Shown here piece after piece: positions 8,390-16,583 of a stretch of DNA of 64,000 nt. The translations under genes were made by a program, and so were the position numbers. Numbering within the stretch: position 1 is the first letter of the stretch; the number at the start of each line of letters is the position of its first letter. This stretch comes from Burkholderiales bacterium (lineage in GTDB: Bacteria; Pseudomonadota; Gammaproteobacteria; Burkholderiales; Burkholderiaceae_E), in NCBI GenBank assembly GCA_026399835.1, contig JAPLQE010000043.1, forward strand, positions 1-64,000, given 5' to 3'. The notes under the pieces are model-generated. The model saw nothing but the letters and a program-made list of their open reading frames with translations, was not told the origin of the DNA and searched no databases.

Positions 8390-10081
8390 TCAGTCGAGCA
8401 GGGCGCGCGCGACGATCTGCGCCTGGATCTCGGCCGCGCCCTCGAACACGTTCAGGATCCGCGCGTCGACCAGCACGCGGCTGATCCGGTACTCCATCGC
8501 GTAACCGTTGCCGCCGTGCACCTGCACCGCGTTGTCCGCCGCCGCCCAGGCCACACGGGCCGCGAGCAGCTTCGCCATGCCCGCCTCGAGGTCGCAGCGG
8601 CGCTCCGCGTCCTTCTCGCGCGCGGCGAACAGCGTCAGCTGGCGCGCGACCATCGCCTCGACCGCCATCCAGGCGAGCTTGTCGGCCACCCGCGGGAAGG
8701 CCGCGATCGGGCGGCCGAACTGGATGCGGTCGCAGGCATAGCCCAGGCCGAGTTCGAGCGCGCTCTGGGCGACGCCGACCGCCCTGGCCGCAGTCTGGAT
8801 CCGCGCGCTCTCGAAGGTCTTCATCAGCTGCTTGAAGCCCTGGCCCTCGAGGCCGCCGAGCAATGCGTCGCCGGGGATCTCGTAGCCGTCGAAGGCGATC
8901 TCGTACTCCTTCATGCCGCGGTAGCCGAGCACCTCGATCTCGCCGCCGCTCAGGCCCGGCGCCGGGAAGGGATCGGCGTCGGTGCCGCGCGGCTTGGACA
9001 CGAGGAACATCGACAGCCCCTTGTAGCCCTGCGTGTCGCGGTCGGTGCGTGCGAGCAGCGTCATCAGGTCGCTGCGCGCGCCATGCGTCGTCCAGGTCTT
9101 GTTGCCGTGCAGCCGCCAGACCGGGCGGCCGTCGGCGGACGTCCCGCGCTCGGCACGCGTGCGCAGCGACGCGAGGTCGCTTCCGGTGTCCGGCTCGGTG
9201 AAGGACGCGGTCGGGATGGTGGTGCCGGCGACCAGTCCGGGCAGCCACGCGGTGCGCTGCGCCTCGGTGCCGGCGCCCAGGATCAGCTCGCCGGCGATCT
9301 CGGTGCGGGTGCCGAGCGAGCCCAGCCCGATCCAGCCGCGCGAGAGCTCCTCGGTGACGACACACATCGCCGACTTGCCCATGCCCGAGCCGCCCCAGGA
9401 CTCGGGCACGGTCAGTCCGAAGACCCCGAGCGCGCCGAGCTCGCCGATCACCGCATCGGGGATCAGCGCGTTCGCGAGGTGCCAGCGGTGCGCCGCCTCG
9501 GCATGGTCGTCCGACCAGCGCGCGAACTGGCTGCGGATCTCGGCGAGTGCCGGGTCGTCGTAGGCCGGGTCACCGAACGAGCGCGATGCGCGCCCTTCGG
9601 CGAGCAGGGCCGCGATCCGAGCACGCACGGGCGGCGCGAAGCCGCGGGCGCGAAGGCGGCGCACGGCCGGGTCGTCGACGAAGGCCGCGAGCGCGTCGCC
9701 GTCCTCGTCGATCAGGTCCGGTCGGAACAGTTCGCCCTGGCTCATCGGCAGGCCGCCCGCGAGCTGCGCCAGGTACTCGCCGAAGGCCGCCTGCAGCATC
9801 AGCGACTCGAGCTCGCCGAGCCGGCCCGCCACGGCCAGCCGCCGCGACCAGCCGAGCATCTCGTGCAGCGCACGGACGTAGGTCGCCGCCCAGGCGAACC
9901 CGTGGGTGCGGGCCTGCTCCCGGTTGGCTGCGTCCGGATCGCCGCCGAGGCGGGCCCGCAGGAGGGTGCGCAGCGCATCGACCAGGCGGTCGGCGGCGGC
10001 GAGCGCCGCGGCGCAGGCGGCGTCGAGGTCTGAGAGGGCGGCCGCGGCCGGCTGGGAAGAGGGGGGGTGCGTGAAGGTCAT
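8390..10081 (-). CDS. mcd: (2S)-methylsuccinyl-CoA dehydrogenase-type acyl-CoA dehydrogenase
   Basis: A 563-residue flavoprotein. Ordinary acyl-CoA dehydrogenases have about 390 residues; the extra N-terminal domain (residues 1 to about 165, with HGFAWAATYVRALHEML and AFGEYLAQLAGGLPMSQGE) is the mark of methylsuccinyl-CoA dehydrogenase of the ethylmalonyl-CoA pathway. The dehydrogenase part has ASFTEPDTGSDLASL, RIQTAARAVGVAQSAL and QVHGGNGYAMEYRISRVL. The reaction oxidises (2S)-methylsuccinyl-CoA to 2-methylfumaryl-CoA (mesaconyl-C1-CoA), passing electrons to ETF. The start overlaps the stop of the isomerase gene (ATGA), so the product of one enzyme is the substrate of its co-translated partner. 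The assignment rests on recalled family sequence, not a search. Confidence 0.78.
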   Translation of the reverse strand: MTFTHPPSSQPAAAALSDLDAACAAALAAADRLVDALRTLLRARLGGDPDAANREQARTHGFAWAATYVRALHEMLGWSRRLAVAGRLGELESLMLQAAFGEYLAQLAGGLPMSQGELFRPDLIDEDGDALAAFVDDPAVRRLRARGFAPPVRARIAALLAEGRASRSFGDPAYDDPALAEIRSQFARWSDDHAEAAHRWHLANALIPDAVIGELGALGVFGLTVPESWGGSGMGKSAMCVVTEELSRGWIGLGSLGTRTEIAGELILGAGTEAQRTAWLPGLVAGTTIPTASFTEPDTGSDLASLRTRAERGTSADGRPVWRLHGNKTWTTHGARSDLMTLLARTDRDTQGYKGLSMFLVSKPRGTDADPFPAPGLSGGEIEVLGYRGMKEYEIAFDGYEIPGDALLGGLEGQGFKQLMKTFESARIQTAARAVGVAQSALELGLGYACDRIQFGRPIAAFPRVADKLAWMAVEAMVARQLTLFAAREKDAERRCDLEAGMAKLLAARVAWAAADNAVQVHGGNGYAMEYRISRVLVDARILNVFEGAAEIQAQIVARALLD

Positions 10082-11349
10082 GTCGGGGTGTCCGGTGCGG
10101 CGGGCGAAGCAGGGAGCGCGCCCGCGGGCGGACCGCCGAGCGTGCCTGCCGCCTGCAGGACGAGGATCGCAGCCGCCTCGAGGCCGAGCACCTCGGTCAG
10201 GACGGCGGCGGTGTCGGCGCCGATGCGGGCGGCGGGGGCGGGGGCGGGGCGGGGCATGGCGCCGAAGGCCAGCGGGCTGCTCGCGGTGAGGAAGCGGCCG
10301 TAACCGGGGTGGTCGATGCGGGCGAACATCGGATTGGCTTCGGAGACGCGCGCATCCTCGGCGAGCATCTGCTCGAAGCTGCGATACGGCCCCCAGAGCA
10401 GGGCACGGTCGGAGAGCGCGGCCCCGACCTCGGCCAGCGTGCGCCGCGCGAACCACGGGCGCAGGAAGGCCGAGATCAGCTCGCGGGCCTCCCAGCGGCC
10501 CGCCTCGGTGTCGAGCCGATGCCCGAGCGACGCGGCGGCCGCGGCGAGCGCGTCGGACAGGCCGACCGCGCGCACCAGCGCCTGCCACTGCCGGTCGCTG
10601 ATCGCGACGACCATCGCCCAGCGGTCGTCGGCGGTACAGAAGGCGTCGCCATAGGCGCCGTAGAGGAAGTTGCCGTCGGCGCGCCGCGCGCCGCCGTTGA
10701 CCTCGACATCGGCGACGTAGCCGAGCGAGGCCGTCGCCGCGAACGCGACGTCGGACAGCGCGAGCCGCACCAGCTGGCCTTCGCCGGTGAGGCGCCGGTG
10801 CCGCTCGGCGGCCAGCACCGCCGTCGCGAGCGTCATGCCGGCGAGCAGGTCCCAGGCGGGCAGCACATGGTTGACCGGCGTGCGGCCGTCGCCGGTCACC
10901 ACCGGAAAGCCCGCAGCGCAGTTGACCGTGTAGTCGACCGCGTTGGCGCCGTCCGAGGAGCCGACCAGCTGCACCATGACGAGGTCGGGGCGGCGCGCAC
11001 GCAGTGCCTCGTAGCCCAGGTCGCCGTCGACCCCGAGGTTGGTGACGAAGATGCCGCCGCCTTCGCCCGGCGCGGCGATCAGGTCCTGCAGCAGCCGGCG
11101 GCCGGCCGGGGCGCGCGGGTCGATCTCCACCGAACGCTTGCCATGGTTCAGCGACGCCCAGTAGAGACTGCGGCCCTCGGCATTCACCGGCATCCGGTTC
11201 GCGTCGATGTTGCCGCCGGGCGGATCGACCCGGATCACGTCGGCGCCGAGCTGCGCGAGCGCGAGCCCGGCCGACGGCGTCGCGACGAATGCCGAGAACT
11301 CGACGATCCGCAGGCCGTCCAGCGGTCCGCGTGCGGGGGACTGCGTCAT
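10078..11349 (-). CDS. mct: Class III CoA transferase, 2-methylfumaryl-CoA isomerase-like
   Basis: A 423-residue CaiB/BaiF-family protein. GLRIVEFSAFVATPSAGL, QLGADVIRVDPPGGNIDANR, SDGANAVDYTVN, VNHVLPAWDLLAGM and AAERHRRLTGEGQLVRLAL match the pattern of mesaconyl-CoA C1-C4 CoA transferase (2-methylfumaryl-CoA isomerase), known from the 3-hydroxypropionate bicycle. That enzyme moves CoA within one molecule, from C1 to C4 of mesaconate. The usual catalytic Asp region of class III transferases lies around the DYTVN segment. The C-terminal 30 residues are Pro/Ala-rich and family-atypical. It lies 13 bases after the mipA-like gene and overlaps mcd by four bases. Confidence 0.75.
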   Translation of the reverse strand: MTQSPARGPLDGLRIVEFSAFVATPSAGLALAQLGADVIRVDPPGGNIDANRMPVNAEGRSLYWASLNHGKRSVEIDPRAPAGRRLLQDLIAAPGEGGGIFVTNLGVDGDLGYEALRARRPDLVMVQLVGSSDGANAVDYTVNCAAGFPVVTGDGRTPVNHVLPAWDLLAGMTLATAVLAAERHRRLTGEGQLVRLALSDVAFAATASLGYVADVEVNGGARRADGNFLYGAYGDAFCTADDRWAMVVAISDRQWQALVRAVGLSDALAAAAASLGHRLDTEAGRWEARELISAFLRPWFARRTLAEVGAALSDRALLWGPYRSFEQMLAEDARVSEANPMFARIDHPGYGRFLTASSPLAFGAMPRPAPAPAARIGADTAAVLTEVLGLEAAAILVLQAAGTLGGPPAGALPASPAAPDTPT

Positions 11350-11362
11350 CGGTCCGGGGCCC

Positions 11363-12151
11363 TCAGAACATCTGGTAGCCGAGCGCGGCGAAAGCGGTCG
11401 CGTTGGTGCGCTGCCGGACGATCGGCGAGTCGGCGGCGTCGCCGAGCAGATGCCCGACCCCGATGCCGCCGATGGCGATCCAGCGCCCGGCGAAGAAGTG
11501 ATTGACCGACAGCGCGAGCTGCGCGTTGCGCAGTCCGCTCGACGGCGAGTAGGGCACGTAGCCCGAGGCGAGCGACTGGCCGGCGTCGACGCCGAACCAG
11601 GTCTGCTGCGACTTCGCGTTGCCCGCGGTGACGAATGCGGTGAGGCTCATCCGCGTGGCCGGCCCGAGCTGCAGGTCCCGCCGCATGCCCGCATCGAGCT
11701 CCGCCCCCTTGTCGCCGCCGCGGACGTTCACGCCGAGTGTCCAGGCCCGAGACAGCGCCTGCGTCCAGTACACGCTGGCCTCTGCGCCGAAGCCGATGTC
11801 GCCCATGCCGCGCAGGTCGGACGACTGGCTCTCGCGGCGGCCGAAGCGGGGGATGAGCCTCGCGCCGACCTGTGTCGTCGCCGTGTTGACGAACGAGTAG
11901 CCGATGCCGCTGCCGGTGCTCGCGAAGAAGCCGCTGCGGTTCGCGTAGTCGATGTACGGCAGCACCATCAGGGTCATGTCGTCGGAGCCGAGGTAGGCCG
12001 GCCGGAGGATGCTCGCGGCGCCCAGGAGCAGTCGGCTGTCGCCGGGTCCGACCGGGGGCAGGCTGACGATGCCCTGGTACTGCGCCTGCACGGGTGCGGC
12101 GCACAGCCCGCAGGCGGCAGCGATCGAGGCGGTGAGGAGTCGTGGGGTCAT
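11363..12151 (-). CDS. MipA/OmpV family outer-membrane protein
   Basis: A 262-residue beta-barrel candidate. Residues 1-23 form a signal peptide ending in PVQAQ. The mature chain alternates hydrophobic residues in beta-strand fashion, with family features (PAYLGSDDMTLMVLPYIDY, GVNVRGGDKGAELDAG) and a terminal Phe (GYQMF), the BAM-recognition signature of outer-membrane proteins. MipA in E. coli scaffolds murein enzymes, but many MipA/OmpV members are poorly characterised and may act as porins. As first gene of the operon with mct and mcd, it might serve uptake of the dicarboxylate; that is inference. Confidence 0.85.
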   Translation of the reverse strand: MTPRLLTASIAAACGLCAAPVQAQYQGIVSLPPVGPGDSRLLLGAASILRPAYLGSDDMTLMVLPYIDYANRSGFFASTGSGIGYSFVNTATTQVGARLIPRFGRRESQSSDLRGMGDIGFGAEASVYWTQALSRAWTLGVNVRGGDKGAELDAGMRRDLQLGPATRMSLTAFVTAGNAKSQQTWFGVDAGQSLASGYVPYSPSSGLRNAQLALSVNHFFAGRWIAIGGIGVGHLLGDAADSPIVRQRTNATAFAALGYQMF

Positions 12152-12295
12152 TCGGGGCGACGCGAGGTCGTGCCTGGAGGCCGCGTGCCGGCGGCCGGGA
12201 CGACGATTCCATCACAAAGGCCTGCCGGGTGATGCCGTAGCATCGCAACCTTGCGGTCTTCCCCTCTTCGGACCGGTTCCGGAAACGCGAGCGCA

Positions 12296-15280
12296 GTGGC
12301 CGATCTCGACCGATTCTCCCTGTTCACCGAAGCGCGCGAGCGGCTGGGGAGGGCGTTCGTGCGCGCGCTGTCGGCGGCGCTGCCCGAGATGGCCGACACG
12401 CTCGAGCAGTCGGCGGGCCTGGCGGCCTCGATCGTCGGACGGCGCCAGCTCCTCGCGGCTGCCGCGGTGCTGCGGATGGAGGCCGATGGCCGCACGCAGC
12501 GCGCGCTCGCGCGCCTGTACGACCTCACGTTCCGCATGCTCGAGCTCAATCAGTCGCCGCCGCCCGCCGATGGCGAGCCGCCGATGCTGAGCCTGCTGGG
12601 CGAGGAGGAGCTCGATCACCAGATCCTCGCCGACGAGGTCGCCAAGACCGTTCGCGAGCACCTGGGCGCGGCCTGCGAGGTCGCGCTGCGGCGCGTCGAC
12701 GGACTCACCCGGACCGTGTCGGACGACGCGCGCGCACCGCTCGGCCCGAGCGTGCTTGCCGCGGCGGCTCTCGATGCGCTGCGCCCGCTCACCTCGGAGC
12801 GCGCCACGCGCGGGGCGGCGCGCGCAGCGGCGATCGAGCGGCTCGCGCCGCGCCTTGCCGAGGCGATCGTCGAGACCGATGCGTGGCTGGCAGCACGCGG
12901 CGTCGAGCCGTGGAGCCCGCCCGCGCCCGAGGTGCAGCCCTTGCCGCTGCCCGAGACCGCGGGCAAGGTGCTGCCGCTGCCCGGCGTACGCGAAACCACG
13001 CCGATGCCCGATCCGGCACCGAACCGGCGGGCGGCCGGTCCGATCGACTTGCCCGAAGCCGAAGCCGCTTTCCCGGCCGTCGCCCCGATCGTCGTGGTCG
13101 AGCCGGCGGCGGAGGCAGTGCAGGATCCCGCACGCCTTGCCCCGTCGTCACCCGCTGCGATCGACGATGCGCTCGCCGCCGAGCCCGACGCACAGTCCTC
13201 ATCGCCGGCCGCGATCGAAGCGATTCCCGCAGCGGCGACCGACGCGACGCCCGCCGCTGCGGCTGAAGCGACGCCTGCCGCTGCGGCCGAAGCGGCCCCC
13301 GCCACCGCCATCGACCGTGCAGGCGATGCGATCGTGGAGGCCATCTCGCTCGCCGACGTGCTCGGCCGTCAGCCGTTCGCGCAGGGGCGCCCCGAAGCCG
13401 CCTACCGCTACGCGTCCGGGCTGCCGCGTCCCGATGCGCTGCAGGAGGACGCGGTCGCCTTCGCCCATCATGTCGGCGTGGCGCCCTACACGCGCGCCGC
13501 GCGCCAGCGCTACTTCGATGCGCTGCGCCAGCGGATGCAGGCCGCCGAGGCCGCCCCCGGCCAGATCGCTGCGCTCGACCTGGTCGCGAGCCTGTTCGAC
13601 TACGTCGTCGACGACAGCCGGATGCCGCCCGCCGCGCAGCCGTTGCTGTGGCGGCTCCAGCATCCGGCGCTGACCCTGGCCGCGCTCGATGCCGGCTACC
13701 TCGGGGACGACCGGCGCTCGATCCGCCGGCTGGTCGAGCATCTGGCGGCGATCTCGGTCGCCTACGCGGACGACGTCACCCAGGGCAGCGAGCTCTACCG
13801 CCGGCTCGACACCGTCGTGCGCGCGGTCGAAGTCGTCTCGCATGCGTTCCAGACGCGCTCCACGGTGCTGGGCGAGCAGGTGCGCCGCGAGTACCAGCGT
13901 GCTGCCCAGGGGGTCACGCAGCTGGTCTCGCGGGTCGCCAACGAGCGACATGCGCTCGACGCCACCCCGGGCCGCCGCAACCGCCGCGACTACACCCGGC
14001 GTCCGTCGCGAGAGCGCGAGCAGGTCGTCACGCGGCGACTCGAGAGCGAGCTGCACGAACGCATCGATCGCCACGACGTGCCGGATTCGGTCCGGGATTT
14101 CCTGCTCGGTGTCTGGTTGCGCCATCTGCGCACGGCGATGCTGCGTGACGGGGAGGGCAGCTCTTCGTACCGGCTGGCGCTGCAGGTCGTCGACGATCTG
14201 CTCTGGAGCCTCGATGCCGGCGGTCCGCGTCCGAGCCGTCGCCAGCTGGCCTCGCGCATACCGCCGCTCATCAAGCTGCTGACGCAGGGCGTGACCGACA
14301 TCGGTGCCCGGCCCGAGGAGTTCCGACCGTTCCTCGACGAGCTGTTCCTGATCCACCTGCGCAAGATGCAGAAGACGCCGCGCGACGGCGACGACATGCG
14401 CGAGCCCGCGACACGGCCCGCGCCGCCGCCCGGCGACGCGTTCGATGCCCTGCCCACGCTCGACGAGACGCTGCCGGACACGCTGACGGACGCGGCGGAC
14501 GTTCGCGAAGCGGCCGCGCGCGACGCCGCCGGTGCGCCTGACGCGGCGCCGAGCGAGCGTGACGCGGTCGCCCCGACCGATGCCGCGCCGGCTGCAGCCG
14601 GCGCGCCGGCCGATGACCGCAGCCGACGTGCCCTGTCGCCTGGTTCACGGCTGGGCTGGCTGCGGCGGGGCACCGAGCGTCCCGATCCGCCGCGCACCGG
14701 GTTCCAGCGGCTCGTTTCCGACGACGACGAGCCGATCGAGTCCTGGCCCGAGGAGCCGGTTCGCGCAGCGCCCGTCCCTAAGGGGCCCGAGCCGCTGGCT
14801 GCGTCGCAGGCCGAGGCGCCGGGCACGTCGAAGGCCGCTTCGCAGGCAGCGCCGGCGCCCGACGCGCCGCTGCCGCCGCTGCCCGCACCGTCCGATCTGC
14901 CCCGGGGCGCCGCCATCGCGCGCGAGGGCGAGCCGCCGCCGGTCGTGCGCGCCCCGCTCGAGCGTCGCGCCGACCCCGAAGGTGCCGCGCCCGAGCATCG
15001 GCTGCTGTCGGTACTGAGCGAGGTGAGCCTCGCCGACTTCCCGCTGAAGCCCCAGCGCCTTCAGATGGGCCCCGACGACGCGCTCGCCCGGCTGAGCCGC
15101 GGCGACTGGCTCGAGCTGATCGGCCGCGACGGCGAGCCGCAGGACGTCAAGGTGGCCTGGATCAACTCGCGGCGGACCGTGGTGCTGCTGGTCCGCCGGC
15201 CGGACCGCCGCGCGCTGTCGCTGCGTGCCACAGAGCTGCGCGAGCGCTTCGCCACCCAGCGCGCGTCGCTGATCGTCTGA
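12296..15280 (+). CDS. DUF1631 family protein with low-complexity Ala/Pro linker
   Basis: A 994-residue protein recognised by DUF1631 features: the N-terminus (RFSLFTEARERLGRAFVRAL), a central helical region (VVDDSRMPPAAQPLLWRLQ; IARDHPLRRLLD-type Arg-rich segments) and a C-terminus (VSLADFPLKPQRLQMG; LRATELRERFATQ). Residues about 200-370 are a disordered Pro/Ala linker holding three imperfect copies of ATPAAAAE. Another Pro/Glu-rich linker lies near 700-860. The GTG at 12296 is preferred; a TTG at 12251 would add 15 residues. The biochemical role of DUF1631 is unknown, though family members occur widely in beta- and gammaproteobacteria. Predicted cytoplasmic. Confidence 0.8.
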   Translation: MADLDRFSLFTEARERLGRAFVRALSAALPEMADTLEQSAGLAASIVGRRQLLAAAAVLRMEADGRTQRALARLYDLTFRMLELNQSPPPADGEPPMLSLLGEEELDHQILADEVAKTVREHLGAACEVALRRVDGLTRTVSDDARAPLGPSVLAAAALDALRPLTSERATRGAARAAAIERLAPRLAEAIVETDAWLAARGVEPWSPPAPEVQPLPLPETAGKVLPLPGVRETTPMPDPAPNRRAAGPIDLPEAEAAFPAVAPIVVVEPAAEAVQDPARLAPSSPAAIDDALAAEPDAQSSSPAAIEAIPAAATDATPAAAAEATPAAAAEAAPATAIDRAGDAIVEAISLADVLGRQPFAQGRPEAAYRYASGLPRPDALQEDAVAFAHHVGVAPYTRAARQRYFDALRQRMQAAEAAPGQIAALDLVASLFDYVVDDSRMPPAAQPLLWRLQHPALTLAALDAGYLGDDRRSIRRLVEHLAAISVAYADDVTQGSELYRRLDTVVRAVEVVSHAFQTRSTVLGEQVRREYQRAAQGVTQLVSRVANERHALDATPGRRNRRDYTRRPSREREQVVTRRLESELHERIDRHDVPDSVRDFLLGVWLRHLRTAMLRDGEGSSSYRLALQVVDDLLWSLDAGGPRPSRRQLASRIPPLIKLLTQGVTDIGARPEEFRPFLDELFLIHLRKMQKTPRDGDDMREPATRPAPPPGDAFDALPTLDETLPDTLTDAADVREAAARDAAGAPDAAPSERDAVAPTDAAPAAAGAPADDRSRRALSPGSRLGWLRRGTERPDPPRTGFQRLVSDDDEPIESWPEEPVRAAPVPKGPEPLAASQAEAPGTSKAASQAAPAPDAPLPPLPAPSDLPRGAAIAREGEPPPVVRAPLERRADPEGAAPEHRLLSVLSEVSLADFPLKPQRLQMGPDDALARLSRGDWLELIGRDGEPQDVKVAWINSRRTVVLLVRRPDRRALSLRATELRERFATQRASLIV

Positions 15281-15298
15281 CGGGCGGGGCGACGCGAG

Positions 15299-16462
15299 TT
15301 AGCGCGCCGGGAAGGTCACGATGTGATCCGCCGCGAAGCGGATGCCGATCGCCTCGCCGATCCGGTGGTCGTGGTGGCTGGGCACGAGGGCGAGCAGCCG
15401 CTGGCCGCTCGGCAGCTGCAGCGTGTAGAGGAACTGCGCGCCTCGGAACGCCTTGCGCAGCACCTGTGCCTGGATCGGGCTCGCATCGTCGTGCACCACG
15501 TCGTCCGGCCGGAGCAGCACGGTGAGCTCGCCGCCGGGGCCGGCGTTCGTCCGGGCCTGGATGAGTTCCTCGTCGTTCGGGATCGGCAGCGTGCCGAGCT
15601 CGACCTCGAGCTGCGCCGCATCGCCCTCGTCGACCAGCCAGCCGCGCAGGAACACGCCCATGCCGACGAAGTCCGCGACGCTGCGGCTCGCGGGATGGTG
15701 GTAGAGCCGGTAGGCCTCGTCCCACTGCGCGATCCGCCCGCCCTCCATCACGCCGACGGTGTCGGCGAGAGCGAAGGCCTCGTACTGGTCGTGCGTCACC
15801 ATCAGCGTGGTCGTGCCGGCCCGCTTCAGGATGTCGCGCAGCTCGAGGGCCAGGTTCTCGCGCAGGTCGGGATCCAGGTTGGAGAAGGGCTCGTCGAGGA
15901 GCAGCAGCGCCGGGGCCGGCGCCAGCGCACGCGCCAGCGCCACCCGCTGCTGCTGTCCGCCCGACAGCTCGTGCGGATAGCGCTCGCCGACGCCCGACAG
16001 GCCGACCAGCGCGAGCATCCTCGCGATCCGGTCGCGACGCTCGGCCCCGCCGAGCCGGCGCAGCCCGAAGCCCACGTTGCCCGCCACATCGAGGTGGGGG
16101 AACAGCGCGTAGTCCTGGAACACCACGCCCACCCCGCGCTTCTCCGGCGGCAGCACCGCGGCCGGCGACGACACCTGCCTGCCCGCGATGCGGATCGCGC
16201 CGGCATCCGGTGTCACGAAGCCGGCGACGGCCCGCAGCGCGGTGGTCTTGCCGCAGCCCGAGCTGCCGAGCAGGCAGCCGATCTCGCCCCCCGCCAGCGC
16301 GAACGTCAGGCCATCGAGGACCTGGACGCGGCGCCCGTCCGGTTCGAACGCGACCGACAGGCCGTCGACCGCGAGCGAGGTCGCCGCGGCGTCCGCAGGG
16401 GCGGCACTCGCCCGGGCCGTTTCGGCCGACCGATCGACGGCGGCGGACGGGGCACGGTCCAT
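15299..16462 (-). CDS. fbpC: Iron(III)-type ABC transporter ATP-binding protein
   Basis: A 387-residue ATPase of the FbpC/PotA type. After a 30-residue Ala-rich leader come Walker A GSSGCGKTT (about 66-74), the signature LSGGQQQRVALARAL (about 163) and Walker B LLLLDEPFSNLD, then switch His in LMVTHDQYEA. The C-terminal TOBE/regulatory domain spans about 250-387. It drives import with the divergent two-domain permease FbpB. The shared intergenic region holds a Fur-box-like sequence nine bases from this ATG. No periplasmic binding protein gene lies nearby, so FbpA must be encoded elsewhere. Specificity for Fe3+ rests on Fur control and permease type. Confidence 0.85.
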   Translation of the reverse strand: MDRAPSAAVDRSAETARASAAPADAAATSLAVDGLSVAFEPDGRRVQVLDGLTFALAGGEIGCLLGSSGCGKTTALRAVAGFVTPDAGAIRIAGRQVSSPAAVLPPEKRGVGVVFQDYALFPHLDVAGNVGFGLRRLGGAERRDRIARMLALVGLSGVGERYPHELSGGQQQRVALARALAPAPALLLLDEPFSNLDPDLRENLALELRDILKRAGTTTLMVTHDQYEAFALADTVGVMEGGRIAQWDEAYRLYHHPASRSVADFVGMGVFLRGWLVDEGDAAQLEVELGTLPIPNDEELIQARTNAGPGGELTVLLRPDDVVHDDASPIQAQVLRKAFRGAQFLYTLQLPSGQRLLALVPSHHDHRIGEAIGIRFAADHIVTFPAR

Positions 16463-16470
16463 CAGATGCG

Positions 16471-16489
16471 ATTGCCTATAATTCTCATT
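16471..16489. promoter_or_regulatory. Fur box overlapping a TATAAT promoter between fbpC and fbpB
   Basis: ATTGCCTATAATTCTCATT, read on the minus strand, contains TGAGAATTATAGGCA, a 7-1-7 Fur site with one strong half (TGAGAAT) and one weak half. A perfect TATAAT (16477-16482, plus) lies inside it, so Fur bound here would block RNA polymerase for fbpB and cover the start region of fbpC. It is strikingly AT-rich for this genome. Confidence 0.6.
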
Positions 16490-16583
16490 GCCATGGATGA
16501 TTGTAGCCCGAGCCGTTCGCCGGCCGCCCCGCCGACCGTCGCCCGATGAGCCCGCCCGCCGACAGCGCCGCGGCCGCCCGCAC

